DNA from: CAVYTF01 sp963708205
Lineage (GTDB): Bacteria; Bacteroidota; Bacteroidia; Chitinophagales; Chitinophagaceae
Reading direction: 5' to 3'
Length of the DNA stretch: 64,000 nucleotides
Assembly (NCBI GenBank): GCA_963708205.1
Contig: OY970196.1
Span: 1-64,000 of the forward strand
Shown here: positions 1-9,065 of the stretch, piece after piece
Position numbering within the stretch: position 1 is the stretch's first letter
Layout of the letters: the number at the start of each line of letters is the position of its first letter
Program-made: the position numbers and the translations under genes
Notes under the pieces: generated by a model
Told to the model about the DNA's origin: nothing
What the model saw: the letters and a program-made list of their open reading frames with translations, nothing else
The model's database searches: none

Positions 1-36
1 TCCATTGACTATGGTCTATCGACTATCGACTCTCTC
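1..36. repeat. partial copy of the ATTGACTATGGTCTATCGAC minisatellite
   Basis: The first bases of the window carry the same short units (CCATTGACTATGGTCTATCG, then CTATCGACT) that form a longer array at 3851-4025. The stretch sits immediately 3' of the stop codon of the T9SS gene ending at 37 and is cut by the window edge. No protein is encoded here. Confidence 0.6.
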
Positions 37-3000
37 TTAAAACCTTCCCAATATTACCGGTACAGTCTTTATGATCTCTCCTTTTTCATTGCTGATGCTT
101 ACCTGGTATTGTCCGTTTACCCATCCCTTTGGTATATTCACTGATTGTGATAATGCTCCTCCTTTATGATCTGCCTCTTGTGTCTGCAGCATCTTTCCTG
201 CAGGACTGTACATACTGATGGTATACCTGCCTGCTGCAAGGCTATTTACTGACAAAGTGAAGCTGCTGCTCTGCACAGGATTTGGATAAGCTTTCAGTTC
301 TACTATACTCTTGTCTTCTGTTGGCTGTGTTTGGGTTATATCTGTTGCTGTCTGTGTCTTGTCTTTTTTGAACACGATGCAGAACCTGTCTATTGATTGT
401 GATGCTGCATCAGAGGTGACGCTGAAGTCAATGGTAGTTGTCTTGCCTGAAAGATCAATAGGGCTCTTTGTTCCTGTATAGCTGTCAAAAAGATATGCTT
501 TTACTTTCAAACTATCTGCGTTGCTTGCCGAAAAGCTAAGCTGGTAATTCCGCTGGCTGGTTCCCCATAATTTTAAATGGATAGTGTCTTTTGCAGTGGG
601 CATTTTATAACCTCCGACTATCAAATAATTTGTATCCTGGTATAGAGATAGGTTTTCTAAAAAATTATACGCTTTGCTGATATTGGCTGCTACCTGCTTT
701 TTAGGTCCGGATGTGAACTTCACCAAAGCGCCATCTGCAAGCAACACACTGCTGTCGCTGTTAAATAGATTGAGGTTAATATTAAGTGTTGTAACCGGAG
801 AAACATTCTTTGGCAGGAACAATACATTGTTATTGTTGGAGGTTGTTTTATCGCTTTCCTGGATGGTCAGGGTTGTACCCGTTGTTCCTGTAGGTATTAC
901 AAAGAATGCCTGACCGCTTTGTATATACTGTGCATTTGCACTTGTTACATTTCCGTCTGAGCCACTTGCAGGTACGGCAGTATAATTATTGGCACTGTTT
1001 CTTGTTACTAATATATAACCGCCCAGTGTATTCAAATTGGCATCCCAGACATAGAAATAATTCTGTATTTTACTGCTGTTATTGGTATAGATCGTTTCAA
1101 AGTTTATCGTTGAAGCAAAGGGATTGCCGATCAGTGTAAAACCTGCTGTGCTGCTTCCTGCTACTGTTATGCTTTGTGTGCCCTGGTTTACAGTTCCTGT
1201 TGCTCTGAGCGTAGTCGCACTTCCGGTAGAAGCAGTGCTTACAGTCCTGTCTCCTCTTACATACAAAAGATATCCCGGCTCGGTACTTAGTGCATTGGTC
1301 CTGGTTCCGTTAGGTAATACAGCCCAGCTTCCGTATGGTGTGCCTTGTGCATAGCGTAAGATTGAAGTCGAAGCATTACTGATAGCGCTCCAGTAATCAT
1401 AGCCATTGCTGTTCGCTGTTGCTGCTGAGCCCTGCTGCTGTCCTGTTATCAATGTCCCATAGCCTGCCGCTGGTGTTACTACTGTGCTGGTTCCTGTTAT
1501 ATAATTGTTGGTTCCGTCATATACTTCTCCTTCCTGCCACGCTGCATTGATCGTTTGTCCTGTGACAGGGGCTGTAACCAATCTCCATGCTTTGCCTGTT
1601 CTCGGACTCGTCGTATTCACGGGTATATATCTTTCCGCTGTTACATTGGTTGCATTGCTTAAGGTACCGGAAACTGTGCCAATATAGGCAGTGCCTGTGG
1701 ATAAGGATTTTAAGGTAAGGTTTTGTGCATTGAGATTTAATGTTCCCGTATTGCCTGTGAAAACAATTCCTGAATAAATGGTTAATGCTGAATTTAAAGT
1801 TGCCGTTCCTCCGGATTTTCCTACATTCAAGGTTAACAAAGATGTTCCTCCTGAAGCAAAATTTAATGCCTGGGCTGAACTACCGCCAAGCGATAATATA
1901 GAACTGCCCGTTCCGCTTAAATTTCCTGAACTTACAGTAATTGCCCCATTGCATGTTAAGGTATTGGAAGCAATGATAAGCTGACCTGTTGTTAAAGTTA
2001 ATGTACCGGACACAGTTTTAGAATCATTCAGCGTAACGTTTGTTCCCGCATTTTGAATGGTTACATTAGTAGGAGAGCTGGTAGTGGGCCATTCAAAATC
2101 GGTAGAAGTATACGGTCCTCCATTATTATAGATCAAAGTACTGCTTCCTGAATATGCTACAGGAATTGCACTCGATTCACCACCTTCTACAAATCCATGG
2201 GCATTTATTTGTAAAGTTCCAGGGCAGGAAAAACTTCCATACCGGGATAAGATTCCTCTGCCTAACGCCAGTGTAGCTGTTGATTGAATCGTTATATTAA
2301 AAAACTTATGGTCATCAGAATTAGTCGTACCTGCATCACCACCAAATGTTGTAGTTGCACCTGTGTTAACCGAAAGATTCAGGTCATTGCCGGTTCCATT
2401 ATCAGTTCCATAAATATGACCTCCCGAGGAAGTAAAACAAAAAAAGTTTCCCGCCGCATTAGTCATCGAAATCGTTTCACTGCCTGTTGCGTTTATAATT
2501 CCGTTTTTAATAACAGCATCTCTTCCAATAGTGATATTCGTACTCAAAGTGGTGTTTCCCGCATTGGCAGTATTTCCAAGTGTAAAATCAAATAATGTTG
2601 TTGGCAACGAACTTGTGTAAACATAAGAAGCGTTATTATAATTGGTATAGCTCTCTTTGCTTGCACTGCATGGATTGGTAGCGGACCCATTTGCGGTCGA
2701 ATCTACAGTTTGATAATAATAATAAGTTGGCGAAGTAGTACTGTTGCCGCTGTAGTTGTCACTTGGTAGTGAGTTATATATATATCCCGGGTTACCTGTA
2801 GAAGAGCCTGTTCCCAACCAATCAAAAGCAGTTGGCATACCTGCATTATTTGTCAAAGTGTTCCATGGGATTTTAACTTCCCTCACTGTACTGCTGCCTT
2901 GGTTATTATCAGAAACTACATTTGCAGTAATTGGACTTCCCCATCCGCTTCCTGTATTGATAGTTACTTCTGCATAATCGCTCCTGAAATATACCCGGGC

Positions 3001-3327
3001 ATTAGCCGTAAAAGGAAGGTTTGGTGTAACATTATAATCATTTTTCCCCCCTGTTTGACCATTCGTACCGGAAGCTACACCACCATTTGCCGATGAGTTT
3101 GGCGTCATTGCAAAATATGCAATTCCCGGTTCTCCTGTGCTGCCACCAGTTTCAGCAATATATAAATTACTGCCATCCCATGCCATGTACCAGCTTCCTG
3201 AATTACAGGGATATTCTCCGTTACTGATAACGCCATCCTGAACAGGGGCAGTAGTTACAAAGGGATTTTGGGAATAGGCAAACGACGATACTGTTAAGAC
3301 CGTTAATAGGAATAGAGTTTTTTTCAT
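37..3327 (-). CDS. T9SS type A sorting domain-containing surface protein (1096 aa)
   Basis: Predicted secreted surface protein. Residues 1-19 form a Sec signal peptide (MKKTLFLLTVLTVSSFAYSQ). The first 200 residues contain 'WYMAWDGSNLYIAE', reminiscent of carbohydrate-binding or sugar-hydrolase-like N-terminal domains. The middle is Ser/Thr/Gly/Asn-rich with beta-strand-like repeats. From about residue 560 a module starting AERYIPVNTTSPRTGKAWR is shared with the two neighbouring cargo proteins. The last 80 or so residues begin LKAYPNPVQ and end VPVILGRF, the T9SS type A sorting domain, so export through the outer membrane by PorSS is expected. No catalytic motif is seen; an adhesin or matrix role is possible but unproven. 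A promoter-like element lies 47 bases upstream. Residues about 590-900 are identical to the neighbour at 4031, which points to recent duplication or gene conversion. Confidence 0.9.
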   Translation of the reverse strand: MKKTLFLLTVLTVSSFAYSQNPFVTTAPVQDGVISNGEYPCNSGSWYMAWDGSNLYIAETGGSTGEPGIAYFAMTPNSSANGGVASGTNGQTGGKNDYNVTPNLPFTANARVYFRSDYAEVTINTGSGWGSPITANVVSDNNQGSSTVREVKIPWNTLTNNAGMPTAFDWLGTGSSTGNPGYIYNSLPSDNYSGNSTTSPTYYYYQTVDSTANGSATNPCSASKESYTNYNNASYVYTSSLPTTLFDFTLGNTANAGNTTLSTNITIGRDAVIKNGIINATGSETISMTNAAGNFFCFTSSGGHIYGTDNGTGNDLNLSVNTGATTTFGGDAGTTNSDDHKFFNITIQSTATLALGRGILSRYGSFSCPGTLQINAHGFVEGGESSAIPVAYSGSSTLIYNNGGPYTSTDFEWPTTSSPTNVTIQNAGTNVTLNDSKTVSGTLTLTTGQLIIASNTLTCNGAITVSSGNLSGTGSSILSLGGSSAQALNFASGGTSLLTLNVGKSGGTATLNSALTIYSGIVFTGNTGTLNLNAQNLTLKSLSTGTAYIGTVSGTLSNATNVTAERYIPVNTTSPRTGKAWRLVTAPVTGQTINAAWQEGEVYDGTNNYITGTSTVVTPAAGYGTLITGQQQGSAATANSNGYDYWSAISNASTSILRYAQGTPYGSWAVLPNGTRTNALSTEPGYLLYVRGDRTVSTASTGSATTLRATGTVNQGTQSITVAGSSTAGFTLIGNPFASTINFETIYTNNSSKIQNYFYVWDANLNTLGGYILVTRNSANNYTAVPASGSDGNVTSANAQYIQSGQAFFVIPTGTTGTTLTIQESDKTTSNNNNVLFLPKNVSPVTTLNINLNLFNSDSSVLLADGALVKFTSGPKKQVAANISKAYNFLENLSLYQDTNYLIVGGYKMPTAKDTIHLKLWGTSQRNYQLSFSASNADSLKVKAYLFDSYTGTKSPIDLSGKTTTIDFSVTSDAASQSIDRFCIVFKKDKTQTATDITQTQPTEDKSIVELKAYPNPVQSSSFTLSVNSLAAGRYTISMYSPAGKMLQTQEADHKGGALSQSVNIPKGWVNGQYQVSISNEKGEIIKTVPVILGRF
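38..1539. repeat. copy A of a 1.5-kb direct duplication between T9SS genes
   Basis: This block matches 4032-5533 at a constant offset of 3994 bases. From about 552 to 1539 I see no difference by eye, synonymous positions included. At 40-420 there are only a few mismatches. A patch at about 421-551 is clearly diverged, giving a mosaic. It encodes the shared C-terminal module and the sorting domain. Confidence 0.85.
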
Positions 3328-3373
3328 AGAAGAATCGCTTTATATCACTTGTGTAGGAGATACACAGTAGCGC

Positions 3374-3404
3374 CAAACATAAGGGTAAATTTTCAATTAC
3401 CAAA
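3374..3404 (-). promoter_or_regulatory. Bacteroidota-type promoter (-33 TTTG / -7 TAnnTTTG)
   Basis: On the minus strand the site reads TTTG, 19 bases, then TATGTTTG, which fits the Bacteroidetes primary sigma consensus (TTTG, 17-23 bases, TAnnTTTG). The -7 element is at 3374-3381 and the -33 at 3401-3404. It lies 47 bases before the start codon at 3327. Confidence 0.65.
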
Positions 3405-3447
3405 AATTATTTACAAACTTAAGGTGTATTTAATGTTCACAGGCATC

Positions 3448-3825
3448 CTACATTAAATCATTGTAACTAATTTCCCTATGCTCCTGCCTGTAAGCTTTTC
3501 TTGCATCATACTTTCTTTTCATGCCGTAAATAACACCTGCAGCAATCAGCAAACTGATGCCGCCATCAACAGGAACATTCTGATCAGGATTGCCGGGATT
3601 GTTTCCATTGGTAGGATCGCCGTTTGTTGAATTGCCGGTATTCTGGTTTGCACCTCCGCCTCCATTGGATCCCTCATTATTGGTGTTGTTTGGTTGCTGC
3701 TGTCCATATCCATAAGGATCAGTCTGCGCTTTGGAAACCGTTGTTGCTGCAATCATTACTACTACAAGCAGTAATATTACTTTCCTTATTGAGTTCATAA
3801 AGCTGGTGCTTATAAGTTTATTCAT
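3448..3825 (-). CDS. small secreted PVDGG-tail protein (PID-CTERM-like), copy 1
   Basis: A 125-aa protein of unknown function. An N-terminal hydrophobic signal ends near VSKAQ. A Gln/Asn/Gly-rich low-complexity centre follows (YGYGQQQPNNTN, then repeated NGDPTNGNNPGNP). Then comes the motif VPVDGG directly before a hydrophobic segment (ISLLIAAGVIYG) and a basic MKRKYDARK tail. P(I/V)DGG followed by a hydrophobic helix and basic residues resembles the PID-CTERM-type sorting or anchoring tails annotated in Bacteroidota (family knowledge; the enzyme handling them is not evident here). Met9 gives a more compact signal peptide and could be the true start. A paralogue of equal length lies at 8616-8993, and both directly follow a T9SS gene, so a role beside these surface proteins is plausible. 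Confidence 0.75.
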   Translation of the reverse strand: MNKLISTSFMNSIRKVILLLVVVMIAATTVSKAQTDPYGYGQQQPNNTNNEGSNGGGGANQNTGNSTNGDPTNGNNPGNPDQNVPVDGGISLLIAAGVIYGMKRKYDARKAYRQEHREISYNDLM

Positions 3826-3850
3826 GCTGCTTTGTATTTTTTGTGTTGTC

Positions 3851-4025
3851 CATTGACTATCGTCTTCTTTTTTATTGACTATGGTTTATCGACCATTGAC
3901 TATTGTCCTTTTTCCATTGACTATGGTCTATCGACCATTGACTATTGTCCTTTTTCCATTGACTATGGTCTATCGACCATTGACTATTGTCCTTTTTCAT
4001 TGACTATGGTCTATCGACCATCGTC
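3851..4025. repeat. 42-bp minisatellite encoding four hairpins
   Basis: The 42-bp unit contains ATTGACTATGGTCTATCG, then ACCATTGACTATTGTCC and a T-run. Units start at 3874, 3916, 3958 and 3999 (spacing 42, 42, 41). Each contains the inverted repeat ATGGTC-TATC-GACCAT (3881-3896 with one mismatch, 3923-3938, 3965-3980, 4006-4021), which in minus-strand RNA folds as a 6-bp stem with a GATA loop. The array lies between the stop of the T9SS gene at 4031 and the start of the small gene at 3825. Confidence 0.85.
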
Positions 4026-4030
4026 TTCTG

Positions 4031-6989
4031 CTAAAACCTTCCCAATATTACCGGTACAGTCTTTATGATCTCTCCTTTTTCATTGCTGATGCTTACCTGG
4101 TAGTGTCCGTTTACCCATCCCTTTGGTATATTCACTGATTGTGATAATGCTCCTCCTTTATGGTCTGCCTCTTGTGTCTGCAGCATCTTTCCTGCAGGAC
4201 TGTACATACTGATGGTATACCTGCCTGCTGCAAGGCTATTTACTGACAAAGTGAAGCTGCTGCTCTGCACAGGATTTGGATAAGCTTTCAGTTCTACTAT
4301 ACTCTTGTCTTCTGTTGGCTGTGTTTGGGTTATATCTGTTGCTGTCTGTGTCTTGTCTTTTTTGAACACAATACAGAACCTGTCTATTGATTGCGATGCT
4401 GCATCGGAGGTGACACTGAAATTAATATTACTCGTATCTCCTGTAAGTTTTACAGGATTAAGAATCCCTGTATAGCTGTCAAAAAGATATGCTTTTACAG
4501 TAAGACTATCTGCGTTGTTTGCTTCAAAGCTAAGCTGGTAGCTGCGCTGGCTGGTTCCCCATAATTTTAAATGGATAGTGTCTTTTGCAGTGGGCATTTT
4601 ATAACCTCCGACTATCAAATAATTTGTATCCTGGTATAGAGATAGGTTTTCTAAAAAATTATACGCTTTGCTGATATTGGCTGCTACCTGCTTTTTAGGT
4701 CCGGATGTGAACTTCACCAAAGCGCCATCTGCAAGCAACACACTGCTGTCGCTGTTAAATAGATTGAGGTTAATATTAAGTGTTGTAACCGGAGAAACAT
4801 TCTTTGGCAGGAACAATACATTGTTATTGTTGGAGGTTGTTTTATCGCTTTCCTGGATGGTCAGGGTTGTACCCGTTGTTCCTGTAGGTATTACAAAGAA
4901 TGCCTGACCGCTTTGTATATACTGTGCATTTGCACTTGTTACATTTCCGTCTGAGCCACTTGCAGGTACGGCAGTATAATTATTGGCACTGTTTCTTGTT
5001 ACTAATATATAACCGCCCAGTGTATTCAAATTGGCATCCCAGACATAGAAATAATTCTGTATTTTACTGCTGTTATTGGTATAGATCGTTTCAAAGTTTA
5101 TCGTTGAAGCAAAGGGATTGCCGATCAGTGTAAAACCTGCTGTGCTGCTTCCTGCTACTGTTATGCTTTGTGTGCCCTGGTTTACAGTTCCTGTTGCTCT
5201 GAGCGTAGTCGCACTTCCGGTAGAAGCAGTGCTTACAGTCCTGTCTCCTCTTACATACAAAAGATATCCCGGCTCGGTACTTAGTGCATTGGTCCTGGTT
5301 CCGTTAGGTAATACAGCCCAGCTTCCGTATGGTGTGCCTTGTGCATAGCGTAAGATTGAAGTCGAAGCATTACTGATAGCGCTCCAGTAATCATAGCCAT
5401 TGCTGTTCGCTGTTGCTGCTGAGCCCTGCTGCTGTCCTGTTATCAATGTCCCATAGCCTGCCGCTGGTGTTACTACTGTGCTGGTTCCTGTTATATAATT
5501 GTTGGTTCCGTCATATACTTCTCCTTCCTGCCATGCTGTATTGATAGTAGTTGTCGAGGTGCTTGCTAAAGGTGCAGTAAGCAATCTCCATGCTCTGCCT
5601 GTTCTCGGGCTCGTGGTATTTACAGGTATATATCTTTCCGCTGTTACATTGGTAAGACCAGTGACATTAGCAGGAGAAGCAATTACCCCTATTGATCCGG
5701 TGCCTGCAGATGTTGATTTTATAGTAACATGTTTTCCGTTAAAAGTGGCAGTCCCAGATAAAGTTAATGTATAAGTCGCTGCTACATTAAGGGTGTCAGT
5801 TGTATTGGGTGAAAGTGGTGTTGAGGCTATTGTGAAAGTTGTACCTGAGCCATTGGTAAAATTCTGGTCAAGCAATACATTGTTTTGTATTAACACATTA
5901 TTGGTGCTTGCAGGTACACTACCGTCAGCGGTATAATGCGTACTGTAATCATTCCATTGCCAAACAGAGCCATTGCTGAAATTTCCGTCAGCGAAAGTTT
6001 GATAGGAAGCAGTTGATTGATTATTATTACGTATTACAGTAATAGTATAAGTCTTTTTCGTTGAGCCGTCCTGTGCAGTAATGACTACTGGTATCGAATT
6101 GCTACCTACACTCAAATTAACTGTTGATGCACTTCCGCTGGTAGCCACAGAACCATTTACAGTTATAGTCGCATTTCCCTGGTTAACTGTGGGAGTTACG
6201 GTTATTGATGTTGTGGCATTTGAAACATTCGGTGCAGTGTAGCCGGTAGTACTTGAAGAAAATGTTGGTGTAAGCGCTCCGGCACTAGTACTAAGATTAG
6301 ATAAAGTGGCATCTGTTGACACTACCGTACCATTAACAATCAAATCTCTTGATCCGGTCATTTGATCATTAATATACCAGGTACCAGCTGAGGCTCCTGC
6401 CCAGCTAACAATTCTAAACGTAACGCTTATTCCTGAGGGAATATTTTGTAATGCAGAAATGCCTGAAAGAGTAATAGCAGATTGATCATTGCCTGATGAT
6501 GTGGTGATGCTACCCCAGGTTATAGCAGATCCAATATCAGTAAAGTTTCCCGAACCCACTTTATATTGCCAAATACCGGTGGTTGGCCCTGTGCCGGAAC
6601 GTCTTATATTATAGACAGGGATATTAGATAACGACATACTATATCCCGAATTGGGAGTAATACTAAAAGTGGCGAATGTGTTGGCAGCAATTGCAGATGG
6701 TTCATCTGGTACCCGTAAAATTTGTCCCTCCCCATCCGTGAGCGGCTCCTGTGCCTGATGTAGCAACGCCCGAACCCCTGGTCAAGCCTGCAATAATCAC
6801 ATTGGCATTATTAGAAGTTGGGGGTTGAGGGCTTGGACCATAATTACTACTTCCCCCAGGCAAGTATGATAGATCAAATGTAACTATTTGCCCCCAGCCA
6901 TTCTCGCTAAAAACCAAACATAAGACTGTAAAGCAAAAAATAGTAATAAAGTTTTTTACTTTTTTGAAATGCAGCAAAGTATTCTTCAT
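4031..6989 (-). pseudogene. T9SS surface protein with cadherin-like domain, disrupted by a frameshift
   Basis: The gene begins at 6989 with a signal peptide (MKNTLLHFKKVKNF, ending near GWGQ). That frame stops at 6702-6704 after GWGGTNFTGTR. The remainder continues in another frame (4031 to about 6766) with EPSAIAANTFATFSITPNSG, which is the expected continuation in this family. One extra base at about 6702-6713, or a sequencing error in the GGG run there, explains the break. The rest holds a FSITPNSGYS jelly-roll-like segment, a cadherin-like beta-sandwich domain (TDATLSNLSTSAGALTPTF to TKKTYTITVIR), the shared AERYIPVN module and a T9SS type A tail ending VPVILGRF. Repaired length is about 985 aa. 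If the shift is real, the long frame lacks a signal peptide and would not be exported. Confidence 0.8.
4032..5533. repeat. copy B of the 1.5-kb direct duplication
   Basis: Partner of 38-1539 at an offset of 3994. The identical core is about 4546-5533. It diverges at about 4414-4545 (different codons for the segment before TSDAASQSIDRF) and becomes identical again towards the stop codon. Such interleaving is typical of gene conversion between tandem paralogues. Confidence 0.85.
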
Positions 6990-7161
6990 AAGGGTGTGAT
7001 TGATGTTTGTTAGGGTATAATCAGTTTAATATTGCGAACATACGCCACGAAAGACTCAATCTTTTCGTTTGAATGTTATCAAAATAAAAACAAATTGTTA
7101 TTGAAGAAAATAACCAAAAACACTTTAATTATCTGCCGCTATAACCTCCTGGACAATGTTT

Positions 7162-8565
7162 TTAATAAGCCATCTCATCTGCTTTGAAGATGTTGATAAT
7201 GGTCATGAACAATATCTTTATGTCAAGCATCAACGACCAGTTTTCCATATACCAGATATCATGCTCTACCCTTTTCCGCATCATTATTTCCTGTTCGGTT
7301 TCACCTCTGAAACCCTTTACCTGCGCCCACCCGGTGATACCGGCTTTCAGGAAATGACGGATCATATATCCATTGATTATTTTGCTGTACTGCTCTGTAT
7401 GCTCTATCATGTGCGGGCGTGGTCCGGTAATGCTCATATCTCCCATAAGTACATTCATAAATTGTGGAAACTCATCCAGGCTGCGCTTTCGTAAAAAGGC
7501 GCCGACTTTTGTTATCCTGTTATCATTCTTCTTTGCCTGCACTCCTGTTTGATCATTCACACGCATGGTGCGGAACTTAATGCAATGAAATATAGTATTG
7601 TTTCTCCCCGATCTTTTTTGTACAAAGAATACAGGTCCGCGTGACTCTAATTTGATGAGTATGGCCATCAATGGCACCAGCCAGGATAAAATAAAAACGA
7701 TCACGAGCGAACTCAATATCACATCATACAATCTTTTTTTTACTTTGTTTCTGAATGTTTCCAAAGGTTCGGTACGTAATGTAATGATCCTGAAATTACC
7801 GGTATGCATAAATGCATAGTTAGGATGTTTGGCAGTATACTGTATATCATCCGTTACAAATTTTATCCTTACACAATTATTCTCCGCCTGCTTTACCATT
7901 TCCTGCACCGCACCGCTTTCACGGGGAAGAACAAGCGAATAGATTTCCCTGATACCTGTCGCCACAGCATAGTCAACACATTCCGAAAAGGGGGCAAGCA
8001 CATTGCCGCCACTCTCCTTTGAAAAATATTGCTCATCATCAAAGAAGCCTTCAAAAGAGTAAGTACTTTTACTATGGTTAAAATAAGCAGCCAGTTGTTG
8101 CGCCTTTTCATTATACCCGACAATAGCTACTTTCCTTTTAAAATTTCCTTTGTCAATAATGAACTCAACAATATAAGTAATGCAAAACCTGCTTGCCAAA
8201 AACAATAAAATGATTGTAACATAACAAACCACAAGGCCCAATATTTTCAAATGAACAGTTCCATCATAAGCTGCAAGTGTAACGATCAGTAAGATAGCTG
8301 CATGAAGCAAAGTGGTTTTACCTGTAGCACGGTAAATGGTTATAAGAGAATGAAGCGTTTTTATATTATACAACTTCAACCAATAGGCACAGCCTGCCCA
8401 TACAATATTGAATAAAACAATATGGAGAAGTAAAGTATAATTAAAGGGATAAATAATGCCCTGTGCATATTTATAAATATATAAAGAAAGCAAGCCGGCA
8501 TTGATAATAAAGAAATCAAGCAGCACCAGTGTATTACGCAATAAAAAGAAATAGCGGCTTCTCAT
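7162..8565 (-). CDS. undecaprenyl-phosphate glycosylphosphotransferase (WcaJ-like)
   Basis: A 467-aa polyprenyl-phosphate hexose-1-phosphate transferase that would load the first sugar of a surface or exopolysaccharide repeat unit onto undecaprenyl phosphate at the inner membrane. The N-terminal 120 residues hold four or so hydrophobic helices, followed by a CoA-binding-like cytoplasmic region (KVAIVGYNEKAQQLAAYF). The C-terminal bacterial sugar transferase domain (about 270-467) has KRLYDVILS before a membrane segment, the FHCIKFRTM motif, RKRSLDEFPQF and MSITGPRPH. Length and order match full-length WcaJ/PssY-type enzymes rather than the short PglC type. No other polysaccharide genes are nearby, so this is an isolated initiating transferase, lying between a PVDGG-tail gene and a T9SS gene. 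The sugar transferred cannot be told from sequence. Confidence 0.9.
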   Translation of the reverse strand: MRSRYFFLLRNTLVLLDFFIINAGLLSLYIYKYAQGIIYPFNYTLLLHIVLFNIVWAGCAYWLKLYNIKTLHSLITIYRATGKTTLLHAAILLIVTLAAYDGTVHLKILGLVVCYVTIILLFLASRFCITYIVEFIIDKGNFKRKVAIVGYNEKAQQLAAYFNHSKSTYSFEGFFDDEQYFSKESGGNVLAPFSECVDYAVATGIREIYSLVLPRESGAVQEMVKQAENNCVRIKFVTDDIQYTAKHPNYAFMHTGNFRIITLRTEPLETFRNKVKKRLYDVILSSLVIVFILSWLVPLMAILIKLESRGPVFFVQKRSGRNNTIFHCIKFRTMRVNDQTGVQAKKNDNRITKVGAFLRKRSLDEFPQFMNVLMGDMSITGPRPHMIEHTEQYSKIINGYMIRHFLKAGITGWAQVKGFRGETEQEIMMRKRVEHDIWYMENWSLMLDIKILFMTIINIFKADEMAY

Positions 8566-8590
8566 TTGTTTCTAAGGATTATTGAATAAG

Positions 8591-8598
8591 CAAACATA
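8591..8598 (-). promoter_or_regulatory. possible -7 element (TATGTTTG) for the sugar transferase
   Basis: The minus strand reads TATGTTTG, a perfect TAnnTTTG -7 element, 26 bases before the start codon at 8565 and just after the small gene's stop. No TTTG is found at the usual -33 spacing, so the assignment is weak. Confidence 0.35.
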
Positions 8599-8615
8599 GT
8601 TAATCTTCTTTTATC

Positions 8616-8993
8616 CTACATTAAATCATTGTAAATAATTTCCTTATGTTCCTGCCTGTATGCTTTTCTTGCATCATACTTTCTTTTCATGCCATAGATG
8701 ATAGCTGCCGCAACCAGCAAACTGATGCCGCCATCAACAGGTACATTCTGATCAGGATTGCCGGGATTATTTCCACCCGTAGGATCTCCGTTCGTTGAGT
8801 TGCCCGTATTCTGGTTTGCACCTCCATTGCCATTTTCATTGGAGGGTTGATTGGTGTTGTTTGGTTGCTGCTGTCCGTATCCATAAGGATCATTCTGTCC
8901 TTTGGAAACTGTTGTTGCTGCAATCATAACTGCGAGCAACAATGTTACTTTCATTAGTGATTTCATAAAGCTGATGCTTATAAGTTTATTCAT
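8616..8993 (-). CDS. small secreted PVDGG-tail protein (PID-CTERM-like), copy 2
   Basis: A 125-aa close paralogue of the protein at 3448-3825, with the same order: N-terminal signal (Met9 start MKSLMKVTLLLAVMIAATT), Gln/Asn-rich centre with YGYGQQQPNNTN, VPVDGGISLLVAAAIIYG tail helix, then MKRKYDARKAYRQEHKE. Differences cluster in the low-complexity centre, while the tail and cytoplasmic end are nearly invariant, suggesting the tail is the functional part. It is the first gene downstream of the 3089-aa T9SS protein. Function unknown. Confidence 0.75.
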   Translation of the reverse strand: MNKLISISFMKSLMKVTLLLAVMIAATTVSKGQNDPYGYGQQQPNNTNQPSNENGNGGANQNTGNSTNGDPTGGNNPGNPDQNVPVDGGISLLVAAAIIYGMKRKYDARKAYRQEHKEIIYNDLM

Positions 8994-9020
8994 GCGTTTT
9001 GTAGTTTTTCTTATTTATTC

Positions 9021-9062
9021 TTCCTTACTCCCTTCTCCTTATATCTTATTCCTTACTCCTTT
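9021..9062. repeat. pyrimidine-rich short direct repeats 3' of the giant T9SS gene
   Basis: TTCCTTACTCC occurs at 9021-9031 and 9049-9059, separated by TTCTCCTTATATC. In the minus-strand transcript this is a purine-rich tract with several AAGGAG-like cores between the stop codon of the giant gene and the small gene. It occupies the same place as the ATTGACTAT repeats behind the other two cargo genes. Confidence 0.6.
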
Positions 9063-9065
9063 TTC

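Noticed and set aside
674..1354. Three plus-strand reading frames with identical copies at 4668-5348
   Set aside because: They are antisense to the duplicated T9SS coding block; their conservation follows from the duplication, not from coding of their own.
3851..4025. Regular 42-bp repeats considered as a CRISPR array
   Set aside because: The units are contiguous with no unique spacers and there are no cas genes nearby; it is a minisatellite.
7156..7494. Plus-strand frame opposite the sugar transferase
   Set aside because: Antisense to a clear WcaJ-type gene with strong family motifs; no signal or motif of its own.
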